Positions 32,655-44,736 of a stretch of 64,000 bases of DNA are shown here, piece after piece. The notes under the pieces were generated by a model. It made no database searches. It was not told the DNA's origin and saw nothing but the letters and a program-made list of their open reading frames with translations. The translations under genes and the position numbers were made by a program. The DNA comes from Bradyrhizobium sp. in8p8 (GTDB taxonomy: Bacteria; Pseudomonadota; Alphaproteobacteria; Rhizobiales; Xanthobacteraceae): positions 1 to 64,000 of the forward strand of contig NZ_AUGD01000023.1 of the NCBI RefSeq assembly GCF_000426845.1, in the 5' to 3' direction. Position 1 is the first letter of the stretch; each line of letters starts with the position of its first letter.

Positions 32655-34172
32655 GTGAAAAAACTCAACCAACAGAGAGACTTGTTCGAAAGCGAGCGCA
32701 GTTTCCGGCTGTTGGTTGAGGGGGTCGCCGACTACGCTCTCTACATGCTCGATCCCAAGGGCACCATCACCAGCTGGAACATTGGCGGCGAGCGCATCAA
32801 GGGCTATTCGCCCGGGGAGATCCTCGGCCAGCATTTTTCCCGGTTTTACACCGAAACCGACCGCGCCAACGGCAAGCCGGCGCGAGCGCTCGGTATTGCG
32901 CGGGAAAAGGGCCGATACGAGGAGGAAGGCTGGCGCGTCCGCAAGGACGGCACGTTCTTCTGGGCCAGCGTCGTGATCGACCCGATCTACGAGGACGGTG
33001 AGCTGATCGGCTTCGCCAAGATCACGCGCGACATCACCGAACGTCGCAATGCCCAACTCAAGCTCGAGGCGATGCAGAAGCAGCTCGCCGAGTCGCAGAA
33101 ATTCGATGCACTCGGACAGCTCACCGGCGGGGTTGCGCACGACTTCAACAATCTCCTGATGATCATCAGTGGCAGCCTTCACATCCTGAAGAAGAGCGCC
33201 ACTAGCGACCCCAAGCTCGAGCGCGCCATGTCCGCGATCGAGACCGCGACCAAGCGCGGCGCCGCGCTGACGAACCAGCTCCTCACCTTCGCGCGGCGGC
33301 AGAGCGTGAATCCGCAGGCGATCGATTTCGCCGAACGCGTCGGCGCCATCCGCGAGGTGCTCGACGCAGGGGTCGGCAGTTCCGTGCGTCTCGCCTTCGA
33401 CATTCATTCCGACACGTGGCCGATCAAGGCCGACGTTTCCGAACTCGAGACTGCCCTGCTCAACCTCGTCATCAATGCCCGGGATGCGATGCCGGACGGT
33501 GGCGCGGTGACGATCCAGGCGCGTAATGTCGTGCTGAACGAGCCGCCCCTCGCCGGCGACTTCGTCGCAATCGATGTCACCGATACCGGCCTCGGAATTC
33601 CCTCCGACGTTCTCGACAAGATCTTCGAGCCGTTCTTCACCACAAAACCGATCGGCAAGGGCACGGGTCTCGGCCTCTCCCAGGTGCATGGCTTTGCGCA
33701 TCAGGCCGGCGGCACGGTGAAGGTTGCAAGCGAACTCGGCAAGGGTACGACTTTCACCATACTGCTTCCGCGCGGCATGGATGCGCCGGTACGGGACGCC
33801 GCGGAAGCGATGTCCTTTCGCGGCAGCGGCACGGTGCTGCTGGTCGAGGACAATCCCGACGTCGCGCTCGTCAGCACCGGTCTTCTGGAGCAACTCGGCT
33901 ACGAAGTGCGCCGGGTCGCCGATGCCGAGGCGGCATTGCGCGAGATCGAGAACGACGCCGTGGACTTCGTGTTCTCGGACATCGTCATGCCCGGCAAGAT
34001 GGATGGACTCAGCTTGGCCCATCACCTCCGGCAGATCCGTCCCGGTCTGCCGATCCTGCTTGCCACCGGTTACAGCGATGTCGCCGCCGGCGTGCGCGGC
34101 GATTTCCCGATCCTGCGCAAGCCCTATGAGATCCACGAGCTGAGCGAAGCAATCGCCAAGCTGCCACGGTGA
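32655..34172 (+). CDS. PAS hybrid histidine kinase with receiver domain
   Basis: The 505-residue protein has a PAS domain (about 12-130), a HisKA dimerisation helix with phospho-acceptor His162 in GGVAHDFNNLL, an HATPase domain (about 255-375; NARDAMPDGG, DTGLGIP, GTGLGLS) and a C-terminal receiver with Asp442. No membrane segment is present, so the signal is cytosolic. The GTG at 32655 is the first plausible start after the LysR gene, giving a protein that begins just before PAS. It closely resembles the larger kinase at 39003-41480. Confidence 0.88.
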   Translation: MKKLNQQRDLFESERSFRLLVEGVADYALYMLDPKGTITSWNIGGERIKGYSPGEILGQHFSRFYTETDRANGKPARALGIAREKGRYEEEGWRVRKDGTFFWASVVIDPIYEDGELIGFAKITRDITERRNAQLKLEAMQKQLAESQKFDALGQLTGGVAHDFNNLLMIISGSLHILKKSATSDPKLERAMSAIETATKRGAALTNQLLTFARRQSVNPQAIDFAERVGAIREVLDAGVGSSVRLAFDIHSDTWPIKADVSELETALLNLVINARDAMPDGGAVTIQARNVVLNEPPLAGDFVAIDVTDTGLGIPSDVLDKIFEPFFTTKPIGKGTGLGLSQVHGFAHQAGGTVKVASELGKGTTFTILLPRGMDAPVRDAAEAMSFRGSGTVLLVEDNPDVALVSTGLLEQLGYEVRRVADAEAALREIENDAVDFVFSDIVMPGKMDGLSLAHHLRQIRPGLPILLATGYSDVAAGVRGDFPILRKPYEIHELSEAIAKLPR

Positions 34173-34194
34173 GGATTCAATCCTCTTGCGAGCG

Positions 34195-34494
34195 TCACAC
34201 CGTCGGCAGCACCGAAAACATCTCTCCGGCCCGGCGCAGATTCAGGTCATCCGCGCTGGCGGTCTCGCTGGTGACACTGTCGACGCGTGACGACGGCGGG
34301 CCGTGGCGGCACAGCGCGACCATGTCGGCGACGTGTCTCGGCGCACCAGCGAACAGCGCTTCCACACTGCCGTCGCGGCGGTTGCGGACCCAGCCTTCGA
34401 GGCCGCTCGTCCTCGCCTGCTGCTCGACCCAAGCCCGATAGCCGACGCCCTGCACGCGCCCGCAGATCACCACCTGGAGAATCGCCCGGTTCAC
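34195..34494 (-). CDS. acylphosphatase
   Basis: The 99-residue protein has the active-site loop GRVQGVGYRAWV with the phosphate-binding Arg, followed by GWVRNRRDGSVEALF with the catalytic Asn. It hydrolyses acyl phosphates such as carbamoyl phosphate and 1,3-bisphosphoglycerate. The GTG start at 34494 overlaps the upstream stop as GTGA, so it is translationally coupled to the gene at 34491-35357. Confidence 0.93.
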   Translation of the reverse strand: MNRAILQVVICGRVQGVGYRAWVEQQARTSGLEGWVRNRRDGSVEALFAGAPRHVADMVALCRHGPPSSRVDSVTSETASADDLNLRRAGEMFSVLPTV

Positions 34495-35357
34495 TTCTTC
34501 GATCCAAGGACATCGGCGCTGAGCGCCCTGAGCTCGCTCTCCCGCATGATACGGGCTATCAGCTCCGATGATGCCAAGCCCTTGAGGCTTTTCGGCGCCG
34601 CGCCCTCTCGCAAGGCCTTCTGCGTGTCGTAGACAGCCTGCGTCGCAGCTACAATCGGCGCATGGCCCTGCAGAGCGATGCGAACGCGCTGGCTCGCAAG
34701 GTAATCGAGCGCGCTCAACTCCTCCGGCACGCCGCCGAGCACGATCGGCAGGCTCGTGGCGGATGCGATCGCCTCGAGCTCAGTGCGCGCCTTGATGCCG
34801 GTGAAGAACAGCGCATCGACGCCGGCCGCTTCATAAGCCTTGGCGCGTCGGATCGCATCGTCGATCGACGTGATCGCGGCCGCACCGGTGCGGCCCATGA
34901 TCACCAGAGAGGGATCGCTGCGGCCGCCCAGCGCCGCCTTCATCTTGCCGACCCCCTCCTCTAGAGAGATCAGCTGGGTCTTCGTTTCGCCAAAAGCAGC
35001 CGGCAACAGCGTGTCCTCGATGGTGAGGCCGGCCGCGCCGGCCATCTCGAGTTCCTGCACCGTGCGGCGCACGTTCAGCGCATTGCCGTAGCCATGATCG
35101 GCATCCACCAACACGGGGAGCGTTGCGGCACGCGACATCCGCCGCATCTGCTCGGCAAGCTCGGTGAGGGTGATCAGCGTGACGTCGGGGTCGCCCAGCA
35201 CCGCGAGCGAAGCGACCGATCCCCCGAACATGCCGAGGGGAAAGCCGAGGTCCTCGGCAATGCGGATCGAGATCGCATCATACAGCGAGCCGGGGTGGAC
35301 GCAGTTTGAGTCCGACAGGACTGAGCGAAGTTTCTCGCGGCGGGAACGAAAGGCCAT
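34491..35357 (-). CDS. oxaloacetate decarboxylase-like enzyme (isocitrate lyase/PEP mutase superfamily)
   Basis: The 288-residue protein is a (beta/alpha)8 barrel of the ICL/PEPM superfamily: VHPGSLYDAISIRIAEDLG, the Mg2+-binding LVDADHGYGNALNV and GAAGLTIEDTLLP, and IMGRTGAA. The DADHGYGN form and lack of the ICL KKCGH motif favour the oxaloacetate decarboxylase branch (PA4872 type). Length is normal. It is coupled by GTGA overlap to acylphosphatase. A palindromic repeat separates it from the carboxylase gene at 35505-37520. Confidence 0.87.
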   Translation of the reverse strand: MAFRSRREKLRSVLSDSNCVHPGSLYDAISIRIAEDLGFPLGMFGGSVASLAVLGDPDVTLITLTELAEQMRRMSRAATLPVLVDADHGYGNALNVRRTVQELEMAGAAGLTIEDTLLPAAFGETKTQLISLEEGVGKMKAALGGRSDPSLVIMGRTGAAAITSIDDAIRRAKAYEAAGVDALFFTGIKARTELEAIASATSLPIVLGGVPEELSALDYLASQRVRIALQGHAPIVAATQAVYDTQKALREGAAPKSLKGLASSELIARIMRESELRALSADVLGSKK

Positions 35358-35376
35358 ACTTGCCTCACTTTCAATT

Positions 35377-35482
35377 CCTCATCCTGACGAGCGCGGTGTT
35401 GCGCGCATCTCGAAGGATGAAGGCCCGGCTGGTGGCCTCGCCCTTTCGAGACGCCGCGCAGGGGCGGCTCCTCAGGGTGAGG
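35377..35482. repeat. palindromic intergenic repeat, family B
   Basis: The ends CCTCATCCTGACGAG (35377-35391) and CTCCTCAGGGTGAGG (35468-35482) are inverted with two mismatches, and inner ATCTCGAAGG and CCTTTCGAGA segments also pair. This is the second repeat family common between genes in Bradyrhizobium and relatives. It contains no ORF. Confidence 0.8.
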
Positions 35483-35504
35483 GTCGACTATTGCAGTCTG
35501 GAGC

Positions 35505-37520
<2,016 letters not shown>

Positions 37521-37701
37521 GCTTTTCTTGAGTCTCGACCTTGGGCGGGACCATTCCCCTGGCCGTTGGGCCCATGGGATGGCCGTGTAGCTCCCGTGGT
37601 ACATCAAAATGGGCCAGAGGCAACGGTCTAAATCCGGCCCGCATCCAGCGTGCCAGCGCAAGACCGAGACGGGCTTGGGACCGGGCGGCGACCCCGGAAG
37701 C

Positions 37702-38784
37702 CTACGCCATCCCGGCGTTGGACTTGGACTTAGCCACGTCCCGAACCAACGTGTGAATGAAGCCCAGCTTTGCGACCACGGCTGGCGACAGGATGAAAGG
37801 ATAGAGGTCGCGCAGGCCCATGGCGCGGTTGACACTGTTCATGGCGAAGGTGAAGGGCAGCCATGCGTCGATGAGCGCCTGGACGTCTCTGGCCTCGTAA
37901 GGATTGAACCGGATCCGGGCCGTCAACTCCCCGTCGCGGTCCACCTTGGGCCGCACCTCCATGCCAAACTCGCCAGCCATCTCCAGGGTGTCGACGATGT
38001 GGAGGTAGTGCGCCCAGGTCTCGGCGAAGTCTTCCCAGGGGTGCATGGTGGCGTAGGCCGAGACGTAGTTTTGCTGCCAGTCCGCCGGCGCGCCTTCGGC
38101 ATAGTGACGCTGCAAGGCCTGACCGTAGTCGGTGGAATCATCACCGAATACCGCGCGGCATTCGGCAAGCTTGCCGCCGTCGCGCACCAGCACGTCCCAG
38201 AAATAATGTCCGACCTCGTGACGCAAGTGACCGAGCAGCGTGCGGTAGGGCTCGCCCATCTCCAGCCGCCGCCGCTCGCGCTCGATATCGTTGGTCTCGG
38301 TCAGCGCGATCGTGATCAGGCCGTTGTCGTGGCCCGTCATGACCTTCTCGCCGCTGTGCGGATCGTCGGCGAGGAAATTGAAGGTCAGACCATGCTCGGG
38401 GTCGTCTTGCCGGGTCCGTAGCGGCAGCCGCCAGCGGATCAGGGAATAGAACAGGCGGTGTTTCGCCACCTCCAACTCGCGCCAGCCGGCGAGTTGCGCC
38501 GGATCGGAGAGGTTCGGCACCATCCCATTGTGGCGGCAGGCGCGGCAATAGCCGGTGGTATCGGCCGCGTCGATCAACCAATTGCAGGCATCGTACTCGG
38601 CATTCCGGCACAGCATCCGGCTTTCGCCGTTGCTGGCCAATATCCTCCAGGCCTCTCCGTCAGGCTCGATCGCCGACATCGTCTCCTTCTCCGGCAGGAA
38701 GGCGACCCGATGGCCACAGCGTTCGCAGGCATAGTTCTCGAAATAGAGGACGTTGCCGCAGGCCTGGCAGACAAAGAGCTTCAA
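37702..38784 (-). CDS. zinc-ribbon putative metallopeptidase (DUF2248-like)
   Basis: The 360-residue protein begins with a zinc ribbon (Cys6, Cys9, Cys20, Cys23), has a second Cys group (Cys59, Cys67, Cys80, Cys83) and a gluzincin-type HEVGH at 189-193 with downstream acidic residues in WEDFAETWAHYLHI. It matches the zinc-binding peptidase family once called DUF2248. The start is a TTG at 38784 after AGAGG, needed to include the first ribbon cysteines. Cytosolic; substrate unknown. It is divergent from the large hybrid kinase. Confidence 0.85.
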   Translation of the reverse strand: MKLFVCQACGNVLYFENYACERCGHRVAFLPEKETMSAIEPDGEAWRILASNGESRMLCRNAEYDACNWLIDAADTTGYCRACRHNGMVPNLSDPAQLAGWRELEVAKHRLFYSLIRWRLPLRTRQDDPEHGLTFNFLADDPHSGEKVMTGHDNGLITIALTETNDIERERRRLEMGEPYRTLLGHLRHEVGHYFWDVLVRDGGKLAECRAVFGDDSTDYGQALQRHYAEGAPADWQQNYVSAYATMHPWEDFAETWAHYLHIVDTLEMAGEFGMEVRPKVDRDGELTARIRFNPYEARDVQALIDAWLPFTFAMNSVNRAMGLRDLYPFILSPAVVAKLGFIHTLVRDVAKSKSNAGMA

Positions 38785-39002
38785 GATTTAGCCTCTTCGG
38801 AAAGGGGAGCTTCATGGAAGCTGGTATTGCGCCTCGCGAAGACGCATCCGCCGGCTGTTCGTTCCAGTTCCTGGAACAAAATTGACGGACCGGCGTTGGT
38901 AAGCCGTACTTTAGCCGATCCTGCAAATCCGCATTTTCCCGCCACACACGTCCTCTCGGCAATGGCTATCACGCTCCGTCTGTGTGAATATCGGTCTGGC
39001 AC

Positions 39003-41480
39003 GTGCGCTTCCGCATCACAACGGCCGATGCCTTGAAAGACTCCTTGCCCGAGACCGTCGCCGCCGAAAGGCTGCGCCAACACCTCGAAGACGTCGCGCG
39101 CGAGCGCGATAATGCCTATCGCGCACTTCAGGAGCGCGAAGCCGAGTTGGCGCGCATCCAGCGCATTGGCAAGGTCGGCGGCGTCGAGGTCGATTTCCGC
39201 GAAGGCTTCAAGAACCGTCGCTCGCCCGAGTATTTGATCATCCACGGCCTGCCGCCCGAAGCCGCCGACGAGTCGCACGAAGACTGGGTCAACCGTATCC
39301 ATCCCGACGACCGCGACGCCACCGTCAAGCATTTCTTCGATGCTCTCGCTGGGGCGAGCGAAGACTACAGCGCCGAATACCGGATCGTCCGCCCCAGCGA
39401 CGGCGAGACCCGCTGGATCCGGGTGGTCGCCAAGATCGAGCGCGACAAGGACGACCGAGCCATCCGCCTCGTTGGCGCCCATATCGACATCACCGACCAG
39501 GCGCTGGCGCGCGAGACGCTGCGCGAGAGCGAGGAGCGTTTTCGGCTGATCGCCGACAGCGCGCCGGTGCCGATCTGGGTGACCAAGCTCGACCGCAAGC
39601 GGTCCTTCGCCAACCGGGCCTATGTCGATTTCGTCGGCCTGCCCTACGAACAGGCCATCGATTTCGACTGGCGCAAGGTGCTGCATCCCGACGACCTGCC
39701 GCGCGTTCTCCAGCAATCCGTCGAAGGCGAAGCATCCCTCAAGCCTTTCGTGCTGGAAGCGCGCTACAGGAATGCAAGCGGCGAGTGGCGGTGGCTGCGA
39801 TCGGAATCGCAGCCCCGCTGGGACCCGACCGGCAAGCATATCGGCTTCATCGGCGTCGCCCACGACATCACCGTGGCCAAGCAGGCCGAGATCGAGCTGC
39901 GGCAGCTCAACGAAACGCTGGAACAGCGCATCGCCGAACGCACCGCCGAGCTCGAATCGAACGAGGCGCGGCTGCGCGCGATCCTGGAGACCAGCAATCA
40001 GTACCAGGGCCTCGTCAACCTCAAGGGTGAACTGCTCTACGCCAACAAGACCGCGCTGGATGGCATCAAGGCAAGCTCTTCGGATGTGATCGGAAAGCCA
40101 TTGTGGGAGACGCCCTGGTTCAGCGCGACAGAAGGCATGAGCGCACTGGTGCGCGAGGCCTTCCACACCGTGCTGAGAGGCGAAGCGGTCCGGCTGGAGA
40201 TGCGCCTGCGCCTTCCCGTCGGCAAGCGCGATTTCGAGTTCGGCATGCGCCCGGTGCTCGACCGCCACGGCAACATCACCGGCGCGGTGCCCGAGGCGGT
40301 CGACATCACCGAGCGGCGTCGCGGCGAGGAAGCGCTGCGGCAGTCGCAGAAGATGGAGGCGATCGGCCAGCTCACTGGCGGCGTCGCGCACGACTTCAAT
40401 AATCTTCTCACCATCATCCGGTCGGCGACCGACTTCCTGCGCCGTCGCGAGCTGGCCGAGGAGCGCCGCCGCCGCTATGTCGACGCCATCTCCGAGACGG
40501 TCGAGCGCGCCTCAAAGCTGACCGCACAGCTTCTCGCGTTCGCGCGCCGGCAGCCGCTGAAGCCGCAGATATTCAACGTCGGGAGCCAGGTTGAAGGCGT
40601 GGCGCAGCTGGTTCGGCCGCTGGTCGGCGGCCGCATCGAGATCGCGGTGGAGGTCCAGGACGCCGACTGCTTCACCATGGCCGACATCGCCCAGTTCGAG
40701 ACAGCGCTGATCAACCTTGCAATCAACGCCCGCGACGCCATGGATGGCGAAGGGCACCTCACCATCGCCGTGCGCAAGGTCTCTGGAATCCCGAGCCTGC
40801 GCGCGCAACCGGCGCGCGGCGGCGATTATGTCGCGATCTCGATCACCGATACCGGCAGCGGCATCGCGCCGGAACATCTCGAATCGATCTTCGAGCCTTT
40901 CTTCACGACGAAGGAGGTCGGCAAAGGTACTGGGCTCGGTCTCAGCCAGGCCTTCGGCTTCGCAAAACAGTCCGAAGGCGACATCGCTGTGATGAGCGTG
41001 CCAGGCGAAGGCGCCACCTTCACCATCTATCTGCCGCAAGCACAAAGCCCCGCGACGGACAAGGAGGTCGCATCGCTGACCCACGAGGCGGCGACCACCG
41101 GGCGCGGCTATCGCGTGCTTGTTGTCGAGGACAACGATGAGGTCGGCCGCTTCTCCACCGAACTCCTGGAGGATCTCGGCTATGTCGTCCGCCGGGTCGC
41201 CAATGCCAATGCGGCGCTGGCGATCCTCGGCGAGAACGAATTCGCCGTCGACCTCGTGTTCTCCGACGTCATCATGCCCGGCATGAACGGCGTCGAGCTT
41301 GCCGGCGTTATCCGCGAGCGCTATCCGGGGCTGCCGGTGGTGCTCACCAGCGGCTACAGCAACGTGCTCGCCGAAAGCGCCCATCGCGGCTTCGAGCTGA
41401 TCCAGAAGCCCTATTCCGTGGAGTCGCTCTCGCGCATATTGCGCAAGGCGATCACGGAGAAGCTGTCAGTGGCGCGGTGA
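39003..41480 (+). CDS. multi-PAS hybrid histidine kinase with receiver domain
   Basis: The 825-residue cytosolic protein has a short N-terminal coiled coil, three PAS/PAC units (about 55-165, 178-292 and 325-438), HisKA with His463 (GGVAHDFNNLL), an HATPase domain (about 560-690) and a receiver with Asp755. Its kinase-receiver half resembles the protein at 32655-34172. The start is GTG 39003; no ATG in the same frame precedes the first PAS. No partner response regulator is adjacent, so phosphate may pass through a phosphotransfer protein elsewhere. Confidence 0.88.
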   Translation: MRFRITTADALKDSLPETVAAERLRQHLEDVARERDNAYRALQEREAELARIQRIGKVGGVEVDFREGFKNRRSPEYLIIHGLPPEAADESHEDWVNRIHPDDRDATVKHFFDALAGASEDYSAEYRIVRPSDGETRWIRVVAKIERDKDDRAIRLVGAHIDITDQALARETLRESEERFRLIADSAPVPIWVTKLDRKRSFANRAYVDFVGLPYEQAIDFDWRKVLHPDDLPRVLQQSVEGEASLKPFVLEARYRNASGEWRWLRSESQPRWDPTGKHIGFIGVAHDITVAKQAEIELRQLNETLEQRIAERTAELESNEARLRAILETSNQYQGLVNLKGELLYANKTALDGIKASSSDVIGKPLWETPWFSATEGMSALVREAFHTVLRGEAVRLEMRLRLPVGKRDFEFGMRPVLDRHGNITGAVPEAVDITERRRGEEALRQSQKMEAIGQLTGGVAHDFNNLLTIIRSATDFLRRRELAEERRRRYVDAISETVERASKLTAQLLAFARRQPLKPQIFNVGSQVEGVAQLVRPLVGGRIEIAVEVQDADCFTMADIAQFETALINLAINARDAMDGEGHLTIAVRKVSGIPSLRAQPARGGDYVAISITDTGSGIAPEHLESIFEPFFTTKEVGKGTGLGLSQAFGFAKQSEGDIAVMSVPGEGATFTIYLPQAQSPATDKEVASLTHEAATTGRGYRVLVVEDNDEVGRFSTELLEDLGYVVRRVANANAALAILGENEFAVDLVFSDVIMPGMNGVELAGVIRERYPGLPVVLTSGYSNVLAESAHRGFELIQKPYSVESLSRILRKAITEKLSVAR

Positions 41481-41643
41481 ATGTGAACAAGGCAAAATGC
41501 CGTCGTCCCGAATCTGTGCTTGCGCTTGTCCGGCACGACAGCCGAGTGTTTGGCAGGTCGTGACCACAGCATGGACGTCGCCGTCTTGATGCTGGCGGTT
41601 CACCCCGGGACGCGTTAGTCAGGGCCGGATTCTGGAGATCGAC

Positions 41644-42903
41644 TTGCCGACCGTGCCCTCTGATGCCATCTGGACCTGGAGCATCATCGCCATCGCGACC
41701 GCAGGCGTCATCGTCCGGCCATTTCGCCTGCCCGAGGCGCTCTGGGCCGTGATCGGCGCCGGCTCGCTACTGCTGTTTGGTTTGCTGCCCTGGCTGGACG
41801 CGCTGACAGGCATCGAGAAAGGCGTTGACGTTTATCTCTTCCTGATCGGCATGATGCTGATCGCCGAGCTGGCGCGGCTCGAAGGCCTGTTCGATTACCT
41901 AGCCGCGATTGCGGTGGAATATGCGCGTGGCTCGCCGCAGCGGCTGTTCCTGCTGATCTATCTCGTCGGCACGGTCGTGACCGTGTTGCTCTCGAACGAT
42001 GCCACGGCGATCGTGCTGACACCGGCCGTCTATGCCGCGACGCGCGCGGCCGGCGCAAAACCCCTACCCTATCTCTTTGTCTGCGCGTTCATTGCCAATG
42101 CCGCGAGCTTCGTGCTGCCGATCTCCAATCCGGCCAATCTCGTCGTATTCGGCGCGCGCATGCCGCAGCTTACGGAATGGCTGCGCCTGTTCGCCCTTCC
42201 CTCGGCGGCGTCGATCCTGCTGACCTATGTCGTGCTGCGCCTGACCCAGCACCGCGCCCTCAAGGAAGAGACGATCGCGCGCAGCGTGCCGCACCCGGAA
42301 CTCGGGCGCGGCGGCAAGCTGACGGCGATCGGCATCGTTGCGATCGGCGTCGTGCTTGTCACTGCGTCTGCGCGGGACAAGCAGCTGGGCCTGCCGACCT
42401 TCATCTGCGGCGTGGTCACGGCGGCCATCGTGCTGCTGATCAGTCGGCAATCGCCTTTGCCCGTACTGCGCGGCGTGTCCTGGAGCGTGCTGCCGTTGGT
42501 CGGTGGGCTCTTTGTCATGGTGGAAGCGCTGGTGAAGACGGGCGTGATCGCACAGCTCAGCGCCCTGCTGCACCAGGCCGTCGCGCAATCGGTGCCCCAG
42601 GCCGCCTGGAGCGTCGGCATCGCCACGGCGCTCGCCGACAACATCGCCAACAACCTTCCCGTCGGCCTCGTCGCCGGTTCGGTCGCCGCCAGCGATCATC
42701 TGCCTGCATCGGTCGTCAGCGCCATCCTGATTGGTGTCGATCTCGGCCCCAACCTGTCGGTGACCGGATCGCTTGCCACCATCCTCTGGCTGGTCGCGCT
42801 CCGGCGGGAGAAGATCGAGGTCGGCGCCTGGCCGTTCCTCAAGCTCGGCCTGCTGGTGACGCCGCCTGCCCTGATCGCGGCGTTGGCAGCGGCCATCAGG
42901 TAG
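41644..42903 (+). CDS. ArsB/NhaD-like ion permease
   Basis: The 419-residue protein has about eleven hydrophobic segments and the signature LLSNDATAIVLTPAVYAA plus LADNIANNLPVGL, typical of the ArsB/NhaD (ion transporter) superfamily. Such proteins export arsenite or exchange sodium or dicarboxylates. No arsR, arsC or arsA is nearby, so an arsenic role is unproven. The TTG start at 41644 follows CTGGAGA at normal spacing and begins just before the first membrane segment. Confidence 0.85.
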   Translation: MPTVPSDAIWTWSIIAIATAGVIVRPFRLPEALWAVIGAGSLLLFGLLPWLDALTGIEKGVDVYLFLIGMMLIAELARLEGLFDYLAAIAVEYARGSPQRLFLLIYLVGTVVTVLLSNDATAIVLTPAVYAATRAAGAKPLPYLFVCAFIANAASFVLPISNPANLVVFGARMPQLTEWLRLFALPSAASILLTYVVLRLTQHRALKEETIARSVPHPELGRGGKLTAIGIVAIGVVLVTASARDKQLGLPTFICGVVTAAIVLLISRQSPLPVLRGVSWSVLPLVGGLFVMVEALVKTGVIAQLSALLHQAVAQSVPQAAWSVGIATALADNIANNLPVGLVAGSVAASDHLPASVVSAILIGVDLGPNLSVTGSLATILWLVALRREKIEVGAWPFLKLGLLVTPPALIAALAAAIR

Positions 42904-43043
42904 TGGCGGCCGAAGCGCAGCTTTCGGAGCCAAGTAAAGCCGTTTGCGGTGGGTCAATGCTTCCGGCGAGGCTGCGGCTAGGATCTGCAGTTATCGCGAA
43001 GGTCACCAATCGGGTGGATACGGCGCGGCAAGGAAGGTTCGTC

Positions 43044-43280
43044 ATGCAGATTCAATCGAAGGCATTGGCGCGGAGCTCCCTCTTGCGCCGCGCGCTTCGG
43101 AACCTCACCGGACCGCCCGAGATCCACATCCAGACGGCCCATCCTCTGCTGGTCGTGTCCGCAATGGTCTTGCTCACCCTGCTCGCGATCGTGGAGATCG
43201 ATCTCCACAGCGCTCAGCTGCAGGCGATCGGACTGCTCGGCCATGGGACCGGTATAGACCCGATCTTCCTGAGCCCGTAA
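43044..43280 (+). CDS. small single-pass membrane protein
   Basis: The 78-residue protein has a basic N-terminus (ARSSLLRRALRNL) and one hydrophobic segment at about 34-50 (LLVVSAMVLLTLLAIVE), followed by a short polar tail. ATG 43044 follows AAGGAAGG. No family recognised. It lies 140 bases after the permease and before a strong hairpin. Confidence 0.58.
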   Translation: MQIQSKALARSSLLRRALRNLTGPPEIHIQTAHPLLVVSAMVLLTLLAIVEIDLHSAQLQAIGLLGHGTGIDPIFLSP

Positions 43281-43309
43281 TCGCCGGCGCGAAATCTTGG
43301 ATACCCCCC

Positions 43310-43333
43310 GGTCGCGGCGATGACGCCGCGACC
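43310..43333. terminator. strong hairpin between convergent genes
   Basis: GGTCGCGGCG-ATGA-CGCCGCGACC is a perfect 10-base-pair GC-rich stem with a 4-base loop between the small membrane-protein stop (43280) and the MFS transporter stop (43347). There is no U-run on either side, so it may act as a bidirectional pause or mRNA end. Confidence 0.55.
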
Positions 43334-43346
43334 ACTCCCTGCCTCG

Positions 43347-44711
43347 TCAGTCGTTCTCGTAGCCGTAGACTTCCGGCAGGATGAAGATCGCGGCGAGCAA
43401 TCCGATCACCGGGAAGATTGCAACGAACAGGGTGGCGTTGGCCTGTCCGATCGCCGCGAACAGCGTCGGGAACAGGAAGATCGCCAGGAACGACGGCAGC
43501 TTCACGAACATGTAGGCGAAGCCGCTGGCGGTGCCGCGATATTGTGGCCGGGCGACCATGGTCGGAATCGTCATGCAGTTCGATGCATCCCAATAGTGCC
43601 CCCAGAGCATGCCGGCGGCTGCAAACGGCAGCAACATCGTGTTGCCGGTGTAAAGCGCAAAAGCGGCGACCAGCAGCGAGACCAGCACGATCGAGAAGCC
43701 CGCAATGGCAATGCCGCGATGGCCGATCTTCGGCGTCAGCAGCGGCCCGACCCATCCCGACAACGCAGCAAAAGAGAACAGTGCCATCGTGACCAGATTG
43801 TTGCCGAGGATCGTCGAGACGCCCACCATGGCGAACAGCACCGGCAGGTAGAACGCGAACGTCGAGAACTCGCTCGCCTGCGCGAAGCAGGCGATCCAGC
43901 CGTACAGCGTGGCACGCCAGCGGATCGGATCCTTCTTGAGATCGGCCAGGAACGCACGGGTGCTGGTCTTCGGAACCACGACATCCCGATCCGGGAGCAT
44001 ATCCAGATTGTCGTTGAACATCTCGCGCGCGACCTGCTTGGCCTCGCGGTAGCGTCCCTTCTGCACCAGCCACACCGCCGTCTCCGGCACGTCATGGCGC
44101 ATGATCAGAATGATCAGTGCCGGCACCGCGCCGAGACCCAGCGTCACGCGCCACAGCATCTCGTGGTTCATGTCGACCAGGAGGAAGATCACGATGACGC
44201 CGATTGTCAGAACCTCGCCAACCGCGAACATGAACTGCCAGCGATTGCCCATGACCTCGCGCTCGCCCTTGGCCATGGATTCCATGATGTAGGTGTAGCC
44301 GGTCGAGATGTCCGAACCGAGCGGAATTCCGAGCAGGAAGCGGATCACGACCAGCCAGGCGACATCAGGCACGAAGGCCTGTGCCAGAGCGAGCACGATG
44401 AACATCACCATCGTGACCAGGAACATGACGCGGCGGCCGATCTTGTCGGACAACCAGCCGCCGAGCAGCGCGCCGATGAGTGCCCCGCCTTGCGTGCCCG
44501 CTGCGGCAAGGCCGAGCATCAGCGGATCGGGATTGTACTGTTCCTTGATGAAGATCAGCACGAAAGCGATCGAGTAGAGATCCCAGGCCTCGACCAGGAT
44601 CGAGGCCATCATCAGCCAGCCGACCTTGTTGCCCTTGGGGCTGTAGTTCGTGATGAGGTAGCGGACCGCGGCTTCGCTCGGGGTCGGTTGTGGCACCGCC
44701 ATCGTTGACAT
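43347..44711 (-). CDS. MFS transporter, probably for a sugar acid
   Basis: The 454-residue protein has twelve predicted membrane segments and MFS signatures: GGWLSDKIGRRVMFLVT between TM2 and TM3, and MRHDVPETAVWLVQKGRYREA before the central loop, as in the sugar/acid porter group. It lies beside a GntR regulator and three sugar-acid enzymes, so idonate, gluconate or a related acid is the likely substrate (inference from context). ATG 44711 is used; ATG 44702 is possible. Confidence 0.9.
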   Translation of the reverse strand: MSTMAVPQPTPSEAAVRYLITNYSPKGNKVGWLMMASILVEAWDLYSIAFVLIFIKEQYNPDPLMLGLAAAGTQGGALIGALLGGWLSDKIGRRVMFLVTMVMFIVLALAQAFVPDVAWLVVIRFLLGIPLGSDISTGYTYIMESMAKGEREVMGNRWQFMFAVGEVLTIGVIVIFLLVDMNHEMLWRVTLGLGAVPALIILIMRHDVPETAVWLVQKGRYREAKQVAREMFNDNLDMLPDRDVVVPKTSTRAFLADLKKDPIRWRATLYGWIACFAQASEFSTFAFYLPVLFAMVGVSTILGNNLVTMALFSFAALSGWVGPLLTPKIGHRGIAIAGFSIVLVSLLVAAFALYTGNTMLLPFAAAGMLWGHYWDASNCMTIPTMVARPQYRGTASGFAYMFVKLPSFLAIFLFPTLFAAIGQANATLFVAIFPVIGLLAAIFILPEVYGYEND

Positions 44712-44736
44712 TTTTTTGTCCTCTCTGCAAAACTCA

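Noticed and set aside
41644..42903. Arsenic resistance operon
   Set aside because: Only an ArsB/NhaD-like permease is present; arsR, arsC, arsA and arsH are absent.
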